NCBI GenBank assembly: GCA_900554205.1
Contig: USGM01000056.1
Location: 1-21,217, forward strand
Length of the DNA stretch: 21,217 bases
Reading direction: 5' to 3'
Origin: an uncultured Lachnospiraceae bacterium
GTDB taxonomy: Bacteria > Bacillota > Clostridia > Lachnospirales > Lachnospiraceae
Of this stretch, positions 1 through 7,506 are shown one piece after another. The position numbers and the translations under genes were made by a program. The stretch's first letter is position 1. Each line of letters starts with the position of its first letter. The notes beneath the pieces are model-generated. The model ran no database searches. It saw only the letters and a list, made by a program, of their open reading frames with translations, and was not told the DNA's origin.

Positions 1-1249
1 GGCAGAGTCCAATGCCGCCATGCTGTTAAACGGTCTCGGCATCGGCCCCGAATATCATTATTCCATGATGAGCGATCTCGACGGTAATCTGAAGGTGAAG
101 GTGCTGCTGGCAAAGGCATTGTTCGGAAATCCCGACATTCTGCTGCTCGACGAGCCTACCAACCATCTCGACCTCGACGCAATCGCATGGCTGGAGGACT
201 TCCTGATCGACTTTGAGAACACCGTCATCGTGGTATCCCATGACCGTTACTTCCTGAACAAGGTATGTACCCACACCGCTGATATTGACTATGGAAAGAT
301 CCAGCTTTATGCAGGTAACTATGACTTCTGGTACGAGTCCAGCCAGCTGCTCATCAAGCAGATGAAGGAGGCGAACAAGAAGAAGGAGGAAAAGATCAAG
401 GAGCTGCAGGAATTCATCTCCCGCTTCTCTGCGAACGCTTCCAAATCCAAGCAGGCTACCTCCCGTAAGCGTGCACTGGAGAAGATCGAGCTGGATGAGA
501 TCAGACCCTCCAGCAGAAAATATCCCTACATTGATTTCCGCCCCGACAGGGAGATCGGAAACGAGGTTCTCACGGTGGAGCATCTCTCAAAGACCATCAA
601 CGGCGAGAAAGTGCTCAACGATGTCTCCTTCGTCATGGGACATGATGACAAAATTGCGTTTGTCGGCAGTCAGGAGCTTGCAAAGACAACGCTGTTCCAG
701 ATTCTCATGGGCGAGCTGGAGCCGGATGAGGGCAGCTATAAGTGGGGTGTCACAACCTCTCAGGCATACTTCCCGAAGGATAATACGCTGGAATTTGACA
801 ATGACCTCACCATCACCGACTGGCTGATCGGCTACTCTCCCGTCAAGGATGTCACCTACGTCAGAGGCTTCCTCGGCAGAATGCTGTTCGCGGGCGAGGA
901 CGGTGTGAAAAAGGTGAAGGTTCTCTCCGGTGGAGAAAAGGTGCGCTGTCTTCTCTCCAAGATGATGATCAGCGGTGCGAACTGTCTGATTCTGGATGAG
1001 CCTACGAACCATCTGGATATGGAGTCCATCACTGCACTGAACAACGGTCTGATCAAGTTCCCGGGCGTTGCGCTGTTCTCCTGTCACGACCACCAGTTCG
1101 TACAGACCACAGCTAACCGCATTATTGAGATTCTTCCGAACGGTCAGATCATTGACAAGATCACAACCTACGACGAGTACCTTGCAAGCGACGAGATGGC
1201 GAGAAAGAGAACGGTATTTACCGCAGACAAGGAAGAAGACGAGGATTGA
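1..1249 (+). CDS. ABC-F family ATPase (ribosome-associated type), 5' end outside the window
   Basis: Reading frame 2 is open from the first base, before the ATG at 20, so the protein is truncated at its N-terminus by the window edge. What remains is the end of nucleotide-binding domain 1, an ABC-F linker, and all of domain 2. Domain 1 has Walker B LLLDEPTNHLD and the switch motif SHDRYF. The linker (about residues 110-165) is charged and Lys/Glu-rich, typical of the ABC-F interdomain arm. Domain 2 has signature LSGGEKVR, Walker B LILDEPTNHLD and CHDHQF. ABC-F proteins are soluble, have no transmembrane domain, and usually act on ribosomes. Two motifs are degenerate: the domain 1 signature reads LDGNLKVKV, and the domain 2 Walker A reads GSQELAKTT, with Ala where Gly normally precedes Lys. 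It looks like the YbiT/YkpA-type branch. Its stop lies 8 bases before the start of the next gene. Confidence 0.93.
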   Translation, partial: AESNAAMLLNGLGIGPEYHYSMMSDLDGNLKVKVLLAKALFGNPDILLLDEPTNHLDLDAIAWLEDFLIDFENTVIVVSHDRYFLNKVCTHTADIDYGKIQLYAGNYDFWYESSQLLIKQMKEANKKKEEKIKELQEFISRFSANASKSKQATSRKRALEKIELDEIRPSSRKYPYIDFRPDREIGNEVLTVEHLSKTINGEKVLNDVSFVMGHDDKIAFVGSQELAKTTLFQILMGELEPDEGSYKWGVTTSQAYFPKDNTLEFDNDLTITDWLIGYSPVKDVTYVRGFLGRMLFAGEDGVKKVKVLSGGEKVRCLLSKMMISGANCLILDEPTNHLDMESITALNNGLIKFPGVALFSCHDHQFVQTTANRIIEILPNGQIIDKITTYDEYLASDEMARKRTVFTADKEEDED

Positions 1250-1257
1250 ATAAGAGC

Positions 1258-2139
1258 ATGAGACAGGTTGATTTGCATGTACATTCCACACGTTCCGACG
1301 GAACCTACTCTCCGACGGAGCTGGTTGATTATGCCATAGAAAAAGGGCTTGCCGCCTTTGCCTTGACCGATCACGACACCGTGAGCGGTCTGGATGAGGC
1401 GATCTCCTACGCGGCGCAGCTTCGTAGCAATGGTTCCGTGGAAGTTCCCGAGGTCATCCCCGGCATTGAGTTTTCCACGGAATATCAGGACTCTCCTTCC
1501 TCCCGCGGACAGGATGTCCACATTGTCGGACTGTACATCAATCATCATGCCCCTGCCTTTGCCGCGCAGCTGCAGGAGTTTATCGACTCCCGCACCACAC
1601 GCAACCTTAAGATGTGCCGCCTCTTACAGGAAGCAGGAATTGACATTACCTACGAGGCGCTTCTGGAAGCCTTTCCAGGCGCAGTAATCACGCGGGCGCA
1701 CTATGCGAAATACATGCTGACCCATGGCTATGTAGGCAGCATCCGTGAGGCATTCGACCGCTATGTCGGCGACCGCTGCTCCTGCTACGTTCCCAGAGAG
1801 AAGGTGACGCCGTCACAGGCAGTAAAACTGATTCTCGAGGCGGGCGGCATCCCGGTTCTGGCTCACCCCATCCTCTACCACATGAGCGATGAGCGTCTGG
1901 AACGTCTTACCGCTTCCCTCACGGAGGACGGACTGATCGGCATCGAGGCGATCTACAGTACCTACAAGCCGCACGAAGAACGGCAGATCCGCAGGCTCGC
2001 CGACAAGTACGGCTTAAAAATCAGCGGCGGCAGCGACTTTCACGGCAGCAATAAGCCCGGTCTGGATCTCGGCTGCGGCTATGGCAAGCTCTTCGTTCCC
2101 TACGATGTTCTGACAACTTTAAAGGGCGCCCGGAGATAA
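1258..2139 (+). CDS. PHP-domain phosphoesterase (TrpH/YciV-like)
   Basis: A 293-residue polymerase-and-histidinol-phosphatase (PHP) domain protein. It has the expected metal ligands: DLHVHSTRSDG at residues 5-15, LTDHDT, GIEFS, VLAHP and GGSDFHG near the C-terminus. Members of this TrpH/YciV group hydrolyse phosphoesters such as 3',5'-nucleotide bisphosphates or short RNA 5' ends; the substrate here cannot be read from sequence. The frame also allows a TTG start at 1246 that overlaps the preceding stop. I prefer ATG 1258, because the conserved motif begins three codons later and GAGGA lies 12 bases upstream. It follows the ABC-F gene by 8 bases and probably shares its transcript. A hairpin begins within its last codons. 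Confidence 0.88.
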   Translation: MRQVDLHVHSTRSDGTYSPTELVDYAIEKGLAAFALTDHDTVSGLDEAISYAAQLRSNGSVEVPEVIPGIEFSTEYQDSPSSRGQDVHIVGLYINHHAPAFAAQLQEFIDSRTTRNLKMCRLLQEAGIDITYEALLEAFPGAVITRAHYAKYMLTHGYVGSIREAFDRYVGDRCSCYVPREKVTPSQAVKLILEAGGIPVLAHPILYHMSDERLERLTASLTEDGLIGIEAIYSTYKPHEERQIRRLADKYGLKISGGSDFHGSNKPGLDLGCGYGKLFVPYDVLTTLKGARR

Positions 2140-2160
2140 CCGGTCGCCCTTATATTTCAT
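2122..2160 (+). terminator. Hairpin terminator overlapping the PHP gene stop
   Basis: AAGGGCG and CCGG (2122-2133, with one unpaired C) pair with CCGG and CGCCCTT (2140-2151, with one unpaired T). The loop is AGATAA and contains the stop codon. The run that follows, ATATTTCATC, is only moderately T-rich. On the other strand the hairpin is followed by TAAAG, so it could also help end the convergent small gene. Confidence 0.6.
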
Positions 2161-2182
2161 CATTTATCAAATTAAAAACCTA

Positions 2183-2446
2183 TCAGCCTTCCACGATCAG
2201 GTATCTGCCATCACCGACATCAAACACCTCATCCGCGTCCAGAATCTCCTCTTCCATGGCACCCTCGATGTCCATGCCCTCTTCCTCGAAGTACTCGACC
2301 ACTTCGTCCACAGAGTCCACTACAACGGCCATACAGTCTACCAGAAATTCATCCGCCTCATCCAGCGTCTCTGCTACTTTCTCCGGAAAAAGTTTCAGCT
2401 GATTGTCCAGAAAGCACTCCAGAACTTCATCATCAAATTCGCGCAT
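2183..2446 (-). CDS. Small, very acidic conserved-looking protein of unknown function
   Basis: An 87-residue protein starting MREFDDEVLECFLD and ending GDGRYLIVEG. The start at 2446 is set by AAAGGAGA at 2454-2461, seven bases upstream; the in-frame extension to 2506 has no ribosome binding site and runs through the promoter. I count 31 Asp/Glu against 4 Lys/Arg, so the protein is strongly anionic. It has no signal peptide, transmembrane segment or metal-binding cysteine pattern. I have an impression of similar short proteins in Lachnospiraceae genomes but know no function. It lies downstream of the HAD gene but has its own predicted promoter, so it can be expressed alone. Confidence 0.8.
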   Translation of the reverse strand: MREFDDEVLECFLDNQLKLFPEKVAETLDEADEFLVDCMAVVVDSVDEVVEYFEEEGMDIEGAMEEEILDADEVFDVGDGRYLIVEG

Positions 2447-2491
2447 AATCAGTCTCCTTTGCATCGTGTATGCCCACATACTACAATGTTT

Positions 2492-2521
2492 ATTATACGA
2501 TGTCAATACTCAACTTTGCAA
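2492..2521 (-). promoter_or_regulatory. Sigma-A-type promoter for the small acidic protein
   Basis: On the minus strand, TTGCAA (2516-2521) and a perfect TATAAT (2492-2497) are separated by 18 bases. They sit in the 88-base gap between the HAD stop and the acidic protein start. Confidence 0.6.
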
Positions 2522-2534
2522 AAGATAAAATCCT

Positions 2535-3191
2535 CTAAAGCTGTACGTAATCCAGAAGCTGTAACGGGTGTTCGATAATGGCATCCGCATGCCCTTCCTC
2601 CAGTTCCTTCCGGTCTCTGAAGCCCCACAGTGCGCCTACCGTAAGCGCACCTGCGCTCTTTCCTGTTTTCATGTCCGTCGCCGTATCTCCGAGATATAGA
2701 ATATCGTCTGCCGTCAGTCCGAATTCTTTTAAAATGACAAATACACCGCTGGGATCAGGCTTGATCGGCAGTCCGTCCTTCTGTCCCTGAATCATGTCAA
2801 AATAGTCCCTGCCAAACAGGGTCTCGATCACATCAATTGTCTGGTCATGCGGCTTGTTGGAAAGCACTGCGATTTTCAGCCCCTGCCGCTTCAATTCCGC
2901 CAGCAGCTCCGGGATCTCCCGATAGGGCTTGACCTGGTACATACAGTCCTTCGCAAAATACTCCTTGTAGAGAGCGAATGCCTCCTCAAAGTGGACAAGC
3001 TCCGTATCGCCTGCCGCCACGAGTGCACGTTTCACCAGATTTGCCGCCCCATCACCGACGAAATATTTGTAGTCGGACTCCGGAAATGGGCCGTATCCAA
3101 AGGGTGCAAGCGCTCTGTCCCCGCAGTATTTCATGCTTGCAATGGAATCGGACAACGTTCCGTCAAGATCAAAGATCACTGCTTTCTTCAT
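2535..3191 (-). CDS. HAD-superfamily hydrolase, phosphoglycolate phosphatase-like
   Basis: A 218-residue haloacid dehalogenase-type phosphatase. Motif I is VIFDLDGTLSDS, with the nucleophile Asp8 and acid/base Asp10. Motif II is VLSNKP, motif III is the Lys in IKPDP, and motif IV is YLGDTATD. The cap insertion between motifs I and II fits the Gph/PgmB-like subfamily C1. Gph enzymes remove 2-phosphoglycolate or other small phosphate esters; the substrate here is inferred only. The start at 3191 makes an ATGA overlap with the maf stop. An ATG six bases further upstream is closer to the GGGAGG (3201-3206) and remains possible. It is the last gene of the polyphosphate run before the internal promoter. 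Confidence 0.87.
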   Translation of the reverse strand: MKKAVIFDLDGTLSDSIASMKYCGDRALAPFGYGPFPESDYKYFVGDGAANLVKRALVAAGDTELVHFEEAFALYKEYFAKDCMYQVKPYREIPELLAELKRQGLKIAVLSNKPHDQTIDVIETLFGRDYFDMIQGQKDGLPIKPDPSGVFVILKEFGLTADDILYLGDTATDMKTGKSAGALTVGALWGFRDRKELEEGHADAIIEHPLQLLDYVQL

Positions 3192-3787
3192 ATGCATGAT
3201 ACCTCCCTGACATCCAGCCATTCCTTTACCTCCTGATACAATCTACCCACAGGAAGACCTACCACATTGTTATAATCCCCGTTGATTCCGCTGATATACC
3301 TCGCACAGAAGCCCTGGATTCCGTAGGCTCCCGCCTTATCCATGCAGTCTCCCGTCGCCACATACTGCCGGATCTCCGCCTCCTCCATGGGATAGAAGCT
3401 GACATCCGTTCTCTCGTGAAAGGTCTTTCTCGCCGTCTCACCGGACGCTCCCCGCAGGATCAATGTCACGCCCGTGTATACCGCATGGGTTCTCCCGGCC
3501 AGCAGCCGCAGCATCTCCGCAGCCTTTGCGGCATCTGCCGGCTTGCCAAGGATCGTATTTTCTGCCGCAACCACCGTATCCGCGCCGATGACAAGCGTCT
3601 CCTCCGGCTCGCCAAGGCTTCCGGCAACCGCCTCCGCCTTCTGTGCGGAAAGCTGCTCGACAACCTTCCCCGGCTCCGTCTCCGTGATAACCTCCTCGAC
3701 GTGGCTGACAACTACCTCAAAGGACAGCCCGATCTGTTCCAGCAGCTCCCTTCTTCTCGGGGAGGCTGATGCCAGTAAAATCCTCAT
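3188..3787 (-). CDS. maf: Maf-family nucleoside triphosphate pyrophosphatase
   Basis: A full-length, 199-residue Maf protein. The characteristic N-terminal SASPRR (7-12), LVIGADTVV with the catalytic-site Asp70, DKAGAYGIQG (150-159) and NVVGLPV are all present. Maf enzymes split non-canonical or surplus nucleoside triphosphates (dTTP, UTP, m5UTP, pseudo-UTP) to the monophosphate and PPi in the cytoplasm. They have been linked to septum control in Bacillus. Its start overlaps the ppk1 stop by ATGA and its stop overlaps the HAD start by ATGA, so the three genes are probably translationally coupled. Confidence 0.93.
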   Translation of the reverse strand: MRILLASASPRRRELLEQIGLSFEVVVSHVEEVITETEPGKVVEQLSAQKAEAVAGSLGEPEETLVIGADTVVAAENTILGKPADAAKAAEMLRLLAGRTHAVYTGVTLILRGASGETARKTFHERTDVSFYPMEEAEIRQYVATGDCMDKAGAYGIQGFCARYISGINGDYNNVVGLPVGRLYQEVKEWLDVREVSCI

Positions 3788-5907
3788 TGCGGCACCTCCG
3801 GAATAAAGGTTCTGGTGACGAGCGTCTCCGCCTCCACCGCCGCCTTCGCCTTTTTAATCGCCTCCTGGCAGAATGCCTCCTGCGACTGGAACAGAACTTT
3901 TCCTCTCTTGTCAATCTTCTCGTAGCTGCCATCTGGCTGCAGCACAGATGCCTTGACATTATCCTTGAGCTGACATTCGAGAATGTGCAGCAGCTCCTCC
4001 TTCAGTTCGGGACGGTCAACAGGGAAGAGAATCTCTACTCTTCTCTCCAGATTCCTCGGCATCCAGTCCGCACTGCCGCAATAGATCTCATATTTTTCAT
4101 CATTCTCAAAGTAGAATATCCTGCTGTGTTCCAGAAAGTTTCCGACAATGGAGCGCACGGTGATGTTCTCGCTGACTCCCGGAATTCCGGTCTTTAAACA
4201 GCAGATACCGCGGACGATCAGGTCAATCTTCACACCTGCCGCACTCGCCTCGTACAATGCCGCGATAATATCCCTGTCACAGAGCGAATTCATCTTCGCA
4301 ATAATGGCAGCCGGACGCCCCTCCATCGCATGCTTCTTCTCCCTGCCGATGAGATAGAGGAATTTATCCTTCAGCCAGAGCGGCGCAATGCTGAGCTTAT
4401 TCCAGACGAGAGGCTCCGAATAGCCGGACAGCATATTGAACACTGCGGTCGCGTCCTCTCCCACAAGCTCCGCGCAGGTCAGGAGTCCGATATCCGTGTA
4501 CAACTTTGCCGTCGCATCATTATAGTTTCCCGTTCCGAGGTGCACATAGCGCCGGATGCCGTCTTCCTCCCTCCGCACGACGAGAGTAATCTTGCTGTGC
4601 GTTTTCAGCCCGACAAGACCGTAGATGACATGGCAGCCCGCCTTCTCCAGCATCTTCGCCCAGACGATATTATTTTCCTCATCGAAGCGCGCCTTGAGCT
4701 CGACGAGCACGGTCACCTGCTTACCGTTTTCCGCCGCCTGCGCCAGCGCCGCGATGATGGGTGAATTGCCGCTGACACGGTAGAGGGTCTGCTTTATGGC
4801 AAGCACCTCCGGGTCTCTCGCCGCCTGTCTGATAAAGTCTACCACGGGAGAAAAGGTCTGGTAGGGATGGTGCAGCAGAATATCTCCCTTTCGGATCTCG
4901 TCAAAGATATTGCAGCCCGCAGGCAGCTCCGGCACCTGCTGGGGCGTATACTTCGGTGTCTTTAAATGGTCAAAGCCGTCGAGACCGTAAATCTTCATCA
5001 GGACGGTGAGATCCAGCGGCCCGGCAATCTTATAGATGTTCTGCTCCAGATGAAGCTCCTCCTTGAGTATCTTCAGCAGTCTCTTATCCATGCCGTCCTC
5101 CACCTCAAGACGGATGGCTTCTCCCCACTGCCTTTTTTTCAGCTGCTTCTCGATCTCCTTGAGAAGATCCGCCGCCTCATCCTCCTCGATTGTCAGGTCA
5201 GCGTTTCTCATGATGCGGAAGGGATGGGCACACACAATGTCATAATTCAGGAAGAGTTTGTCGATGTTCTTCTCTATGATCTCCTCGAGCAGAATGATCT
5301 TCTTCGCCCTGCCGCCCGTCGGCAGCTTCACAATCCGGTCGAGCACAGAGGGCACCTGCACGGTGGCAAACTCCAGCTCCTCCTTGCTGTTCTTCTTTCT
5401 GACAAGGGCAGCGATGTTCAGTGTCTTATTTCGGATGAGCGGGAACGGTCTCGAGGAGTCCACCGCCATGGGCGTCAGAACCGGATAAACATTCTCCTCA
5501 AAGTACTCATCGACATAGAGCGCCTCCTCAGGTGTCAGATCCTCATGTCGGCTAATGATCTGGAGTCCGTTCTGCTCCAGTCTGGGCAGCAGCGACCGGT
5601 TCCATGTCGAATACTGGAGTTCGACCAGCTCATGAATTGCCTTATCGATCGCTTTCAGCTGTTCCGTCGATGTCATTCCCGCAATATCGCGCTTCTCGCA
5701 GCCCGCATTCACCATGTCCTTTAAGGATGCCACGCGGATCATGAAAAATTCATCAAGGTTGGATGCCGTGATACTTAAGAACTTTAACCGTTCAAAGAGC
5801 GGTATGTTCTTATCCCTCGCCTCGCCGAGAACCCTGTGGTCGAACAGAATCCATGACAATTCACGGTTTGTATAATATTTCGGATTACTGTAGTTAATGT
5901 CTCCCAT
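3784..5907 (-). CDS. ppk1: Polyphosphate kinase 1
   Basis: A 707-residue PPK1, which reversibly transfers the ATP gamma-phosphate to a growing polyphosphate chain. The N-terminal domain has NRELSWILFDHRVLGEA and ASNLDEFFMIR. The phosphotransfer His is His437 in GLKTHSK, and the second conserved His is His594 in FLEHSRI. These sit two residues from the E. coli positions His435 and His592. RYVHLGTGNYN and SADWMPRNLERRVE are also intact, so the enzyme should be active. GTGAGG six to seven bases before the ATG is its ribosome binding site and overlaps the ppx stop. It lies 7 bases after ppx and overlaps maf by ATGA, so synthesis and breakdown of polyphosphate are encoded on one transcript. Confidence 0.97.
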   Translation of the reverse strand: MGDINYSNPKYYTNRELSWILFDHRVLGEARDKNIPLFERLKFLSITASNLDEFFMIRVASLKDMVNAGCEKRDIAGMTSTEQLKAIDKAIHELVELQYSTWNRSLLPRLEQNGLQIISRHEDLTPEEALYVDEYFEENVYPVLTPMAVDSSRPFPLIRNKTLNIAALVRKKNSKEELEFATVQVPSVLDRIVKLPTGGRAKKIILLEEIIEKNIDKLFLNYDIVCAHPFRIMRNADLTIEEDEAADLLKEIEKQLKKRQWGEAIRLEVEDGMDKRLLKILKEELHLEQNIYKIAGPLDLTVLMKIYGLDGFDHLKTPKYTPQQVPELPAGCNIFDEIRKGDILLHHPYQTFSPVVDFIRQAARDPEVLAIKQTLYRVSGNSPIIAALAQAAENGKQVTVLVELKARFDEENNIVWAKMLEKAGCHVIYGLVGLKTHSKITLVVRREEDGIRRYVHLGTGNYNDATAKLYTDIGLLTCAELVGEDATAVFNMLSGYSEPLVWNKLSIAPLWLKDKFLYLIGREKKHAMEGRPAAIIAKMNSLCDRDIIAALYEASAAGVKIDLIVRGICCLKTGIPGVSENITVRSIVGNFLEHSRIFYFENDEKYEIYCGSADWMPRNLERRVEILFPVDRPELKEELLHILECQLKDNVKASVLQPDGSYEKIDKRGKVLFQSQEAFCQEAIKKAKAAVEAETLVTRTFIPEVPQ

Positions 5908-5914
5908 TTCAGCC

Positions 5915-7480
5915 TCACTTCTGTGCCATCTGCACCTGTGTTATCTTTCTCTGTCTCAGAACCGGTTCCACGCTGAACACTTCTCTGAAAAATTCGCCCT
6001 TCTCCTCGAAGAAGCCTTTTTCCAGCGTAATGTCCTCCGCTGTGTCCACCGTAAGCACGAGCTGATCCTCTTTCAACGCCGCCCGGAGTCCCTTCAGCTT
6101 CTGTTTATGGCTCCGGTCAAGTCCGCTTGCAAGCCTCAGGATTGCCGTCAGCTTTGCCACGATCAGATATGCATCCCTGTCAAGTCCGCCGGCACCGCCC
6201 AGCTGTCCGTAATAAATGAATTTGCTGTGGTTGAATCTGACGATGTTTGCCACGATCTCCCTCTCGGCATGGGAAAGCCCGATAATCTCCGTCGCCATGA
6301 TAATGTTGTAGGAGGTCTCGCCAATGTTCACCATGCTGATGTACTTTCCGCAGTCATGCAGTATCGCGGCAAGTCTCAGGTAAAGCAGCTCACGTCTGCC
6401 TAGCCCGTGTACCTTCTTCATGGCGGCAAAGATGGTCGTCGTGATGTTTTCCAGCGTCTCCGATCGTTTCTTGCTTCCCATGTACCGCTTGCTGATGTTG
6501 ACCGCACAGGCGATAATGTCCTTCTCAAAGTCATGCTCGCCGCGGAACATATTTTTCGTCTCCGCATACTCGTAAGCCATGCCGTCACAGAGCGTGACAC
6601 CGGGCACACAGATCTGCTTCGCTCCCATCAGCTCCGCAATGCGCGAGGTCAGCACTCCGCTGATAAAGACGAGCGGGATCTTCTCTTCCGCTATCTCCAT
6701 GGTTCTCGCTGCCTGTGCCGGGCTCATCGTGCGCAGCTGATTCAGGAATACATCGAAGGAATCCCTGTCGAGAACAGCTCTCGAGGAGTCACCGCCCGTG
6801 CGCCTTACCGCCCAGGGAGAAATGTAGTCATCGATCACGATAAGGTTCTGGATCTCCCGATCCTTCAGATACAGCTTTTTGTAATTTGAGAGCTGTGCCA
6901 TCGCCATCTCGTCAATAAAATTTTCCATATGGGAATGTCTTACCGCAAAGCGGTTCACGTATTCCTGGATTCTGAGCACCCCGAGACGCAGATTCTGCGT
7001 GGAAACCAGCGTATCATTGTCAAAGAGAGAAATCTGGATGCTGCCCCCGCCGATGTCAAGAATCGCCGTCTTCTCTTCAATAATCCTGCGGAAACTCTCA
7101 CCCTTCAGAGCCACCGACTTATAGTCCAGAAAACGCTGTTCGGAGTTGCTGAGAATTTCGACCCGGATTCCGGTTCTCTGGGCGATCTGATCCTGAACGA
7201 TCGTGGTGTTCTCCGTCTCCCGGATCGCGCTCGTTCCGTATGCCTTATATGCCTCGACCCTGTAAGTCTTCATGATCTGTCCGAACTCACTTAGGGTACG
7301 GCAGAGTTCATCCATCTTGTCCCTGCTGATCTTCCCGTCGGAATAGGTATCGCTGCCGAGCTCCAGCCGCCTGCTGATACAGTCGATCTCACGGATACTG
7401 TTCCTTCCCGAATATTCAAATATTTTCATTGTCAGCTCAAAGCTGCCCACGTCAATCGCCGCAAATGTCTTGAGACTCAT
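5915..7480 (-). CDS. ppx: Exopolyphosphatase / Ppx-GppA phosphatase with C-terminal HD domain
   Basis: A 521-residue, two-part protein. Residues 1-305 are the actin-like Ppx/GppA fold: AIDVGSFELTMK, YGTSAIRET, candidate catalytic Glu114 in SNSEQRF, and the phosphate-binding DIGGGSIQ (142-149). Residues about 315-500 are an HD-like domain with AAILHDCGKY (371-380). This is the long form seen in E. coli Ppx, rather than the short Ppx1 or Ppx2. It removes terminal phosphate from polyphosphate, or the 5'-phosphate of pppGpp in GppA-type members; sequence does not separate the two roles. GGGAGG lies nine bases before the start. Seven bases separate it from ppk1, so co-expression is near certain. 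Confidence 0.93.
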   Translation of the reverse strand: MSLKTFAAIDVGSFELTMKIFEYSGRNSIREIDCISRRLELGSDTYSDGKISRDKMDELCRTLSEFGQIMKTYRVEAYKAYGTSAIRETENTTIVQDQIAQRTGIRVEILSNSEQRFLDYKSVALKGESFRRIIEEKTAILDIGGGSIQISLFDNDTLVSTQNLRLGVLRIQEYVNRFAVRHSHMENFIDEMAMAQLSNYKKLYLKDREIQNLIVIDDYISPWAVRRTGGDSSRAVLDRDSFDVFLNQLRTMSPAQAARTMEIAEEKIPLVFISGVLTSRIAELMGAKQICVPGVTLCDGMAYEYAETKNMFRGEHDFEKDIIACAVNISKRYMGSKKRSETLENITTTIFAAMKKVHGLGRRELLYLRLAAILHDCGKYISMVNIGETSYNIIMATEIIGLSHAEREIVANIVRFNHSKFIYYGQLGGAGGLDRDAYLIVAKLTAILRLASGLDRSHKQKLKGLRAALKEDQLVLTVDTAEDITLEKGFFEEKGEFFREVFSVEPVLRQRKITQVQMAQK

Positions 7481-7506
7481 CTGTATATGCCTCCCACTCC
7501 CATCCC

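Noticed and set aside
4966..5724. A plus-strand open frame of about 252 codons inside ppk1
   Set aside because: Antisense to an intact polyphosphate kinase with catalytic histidines; no independent evidence.
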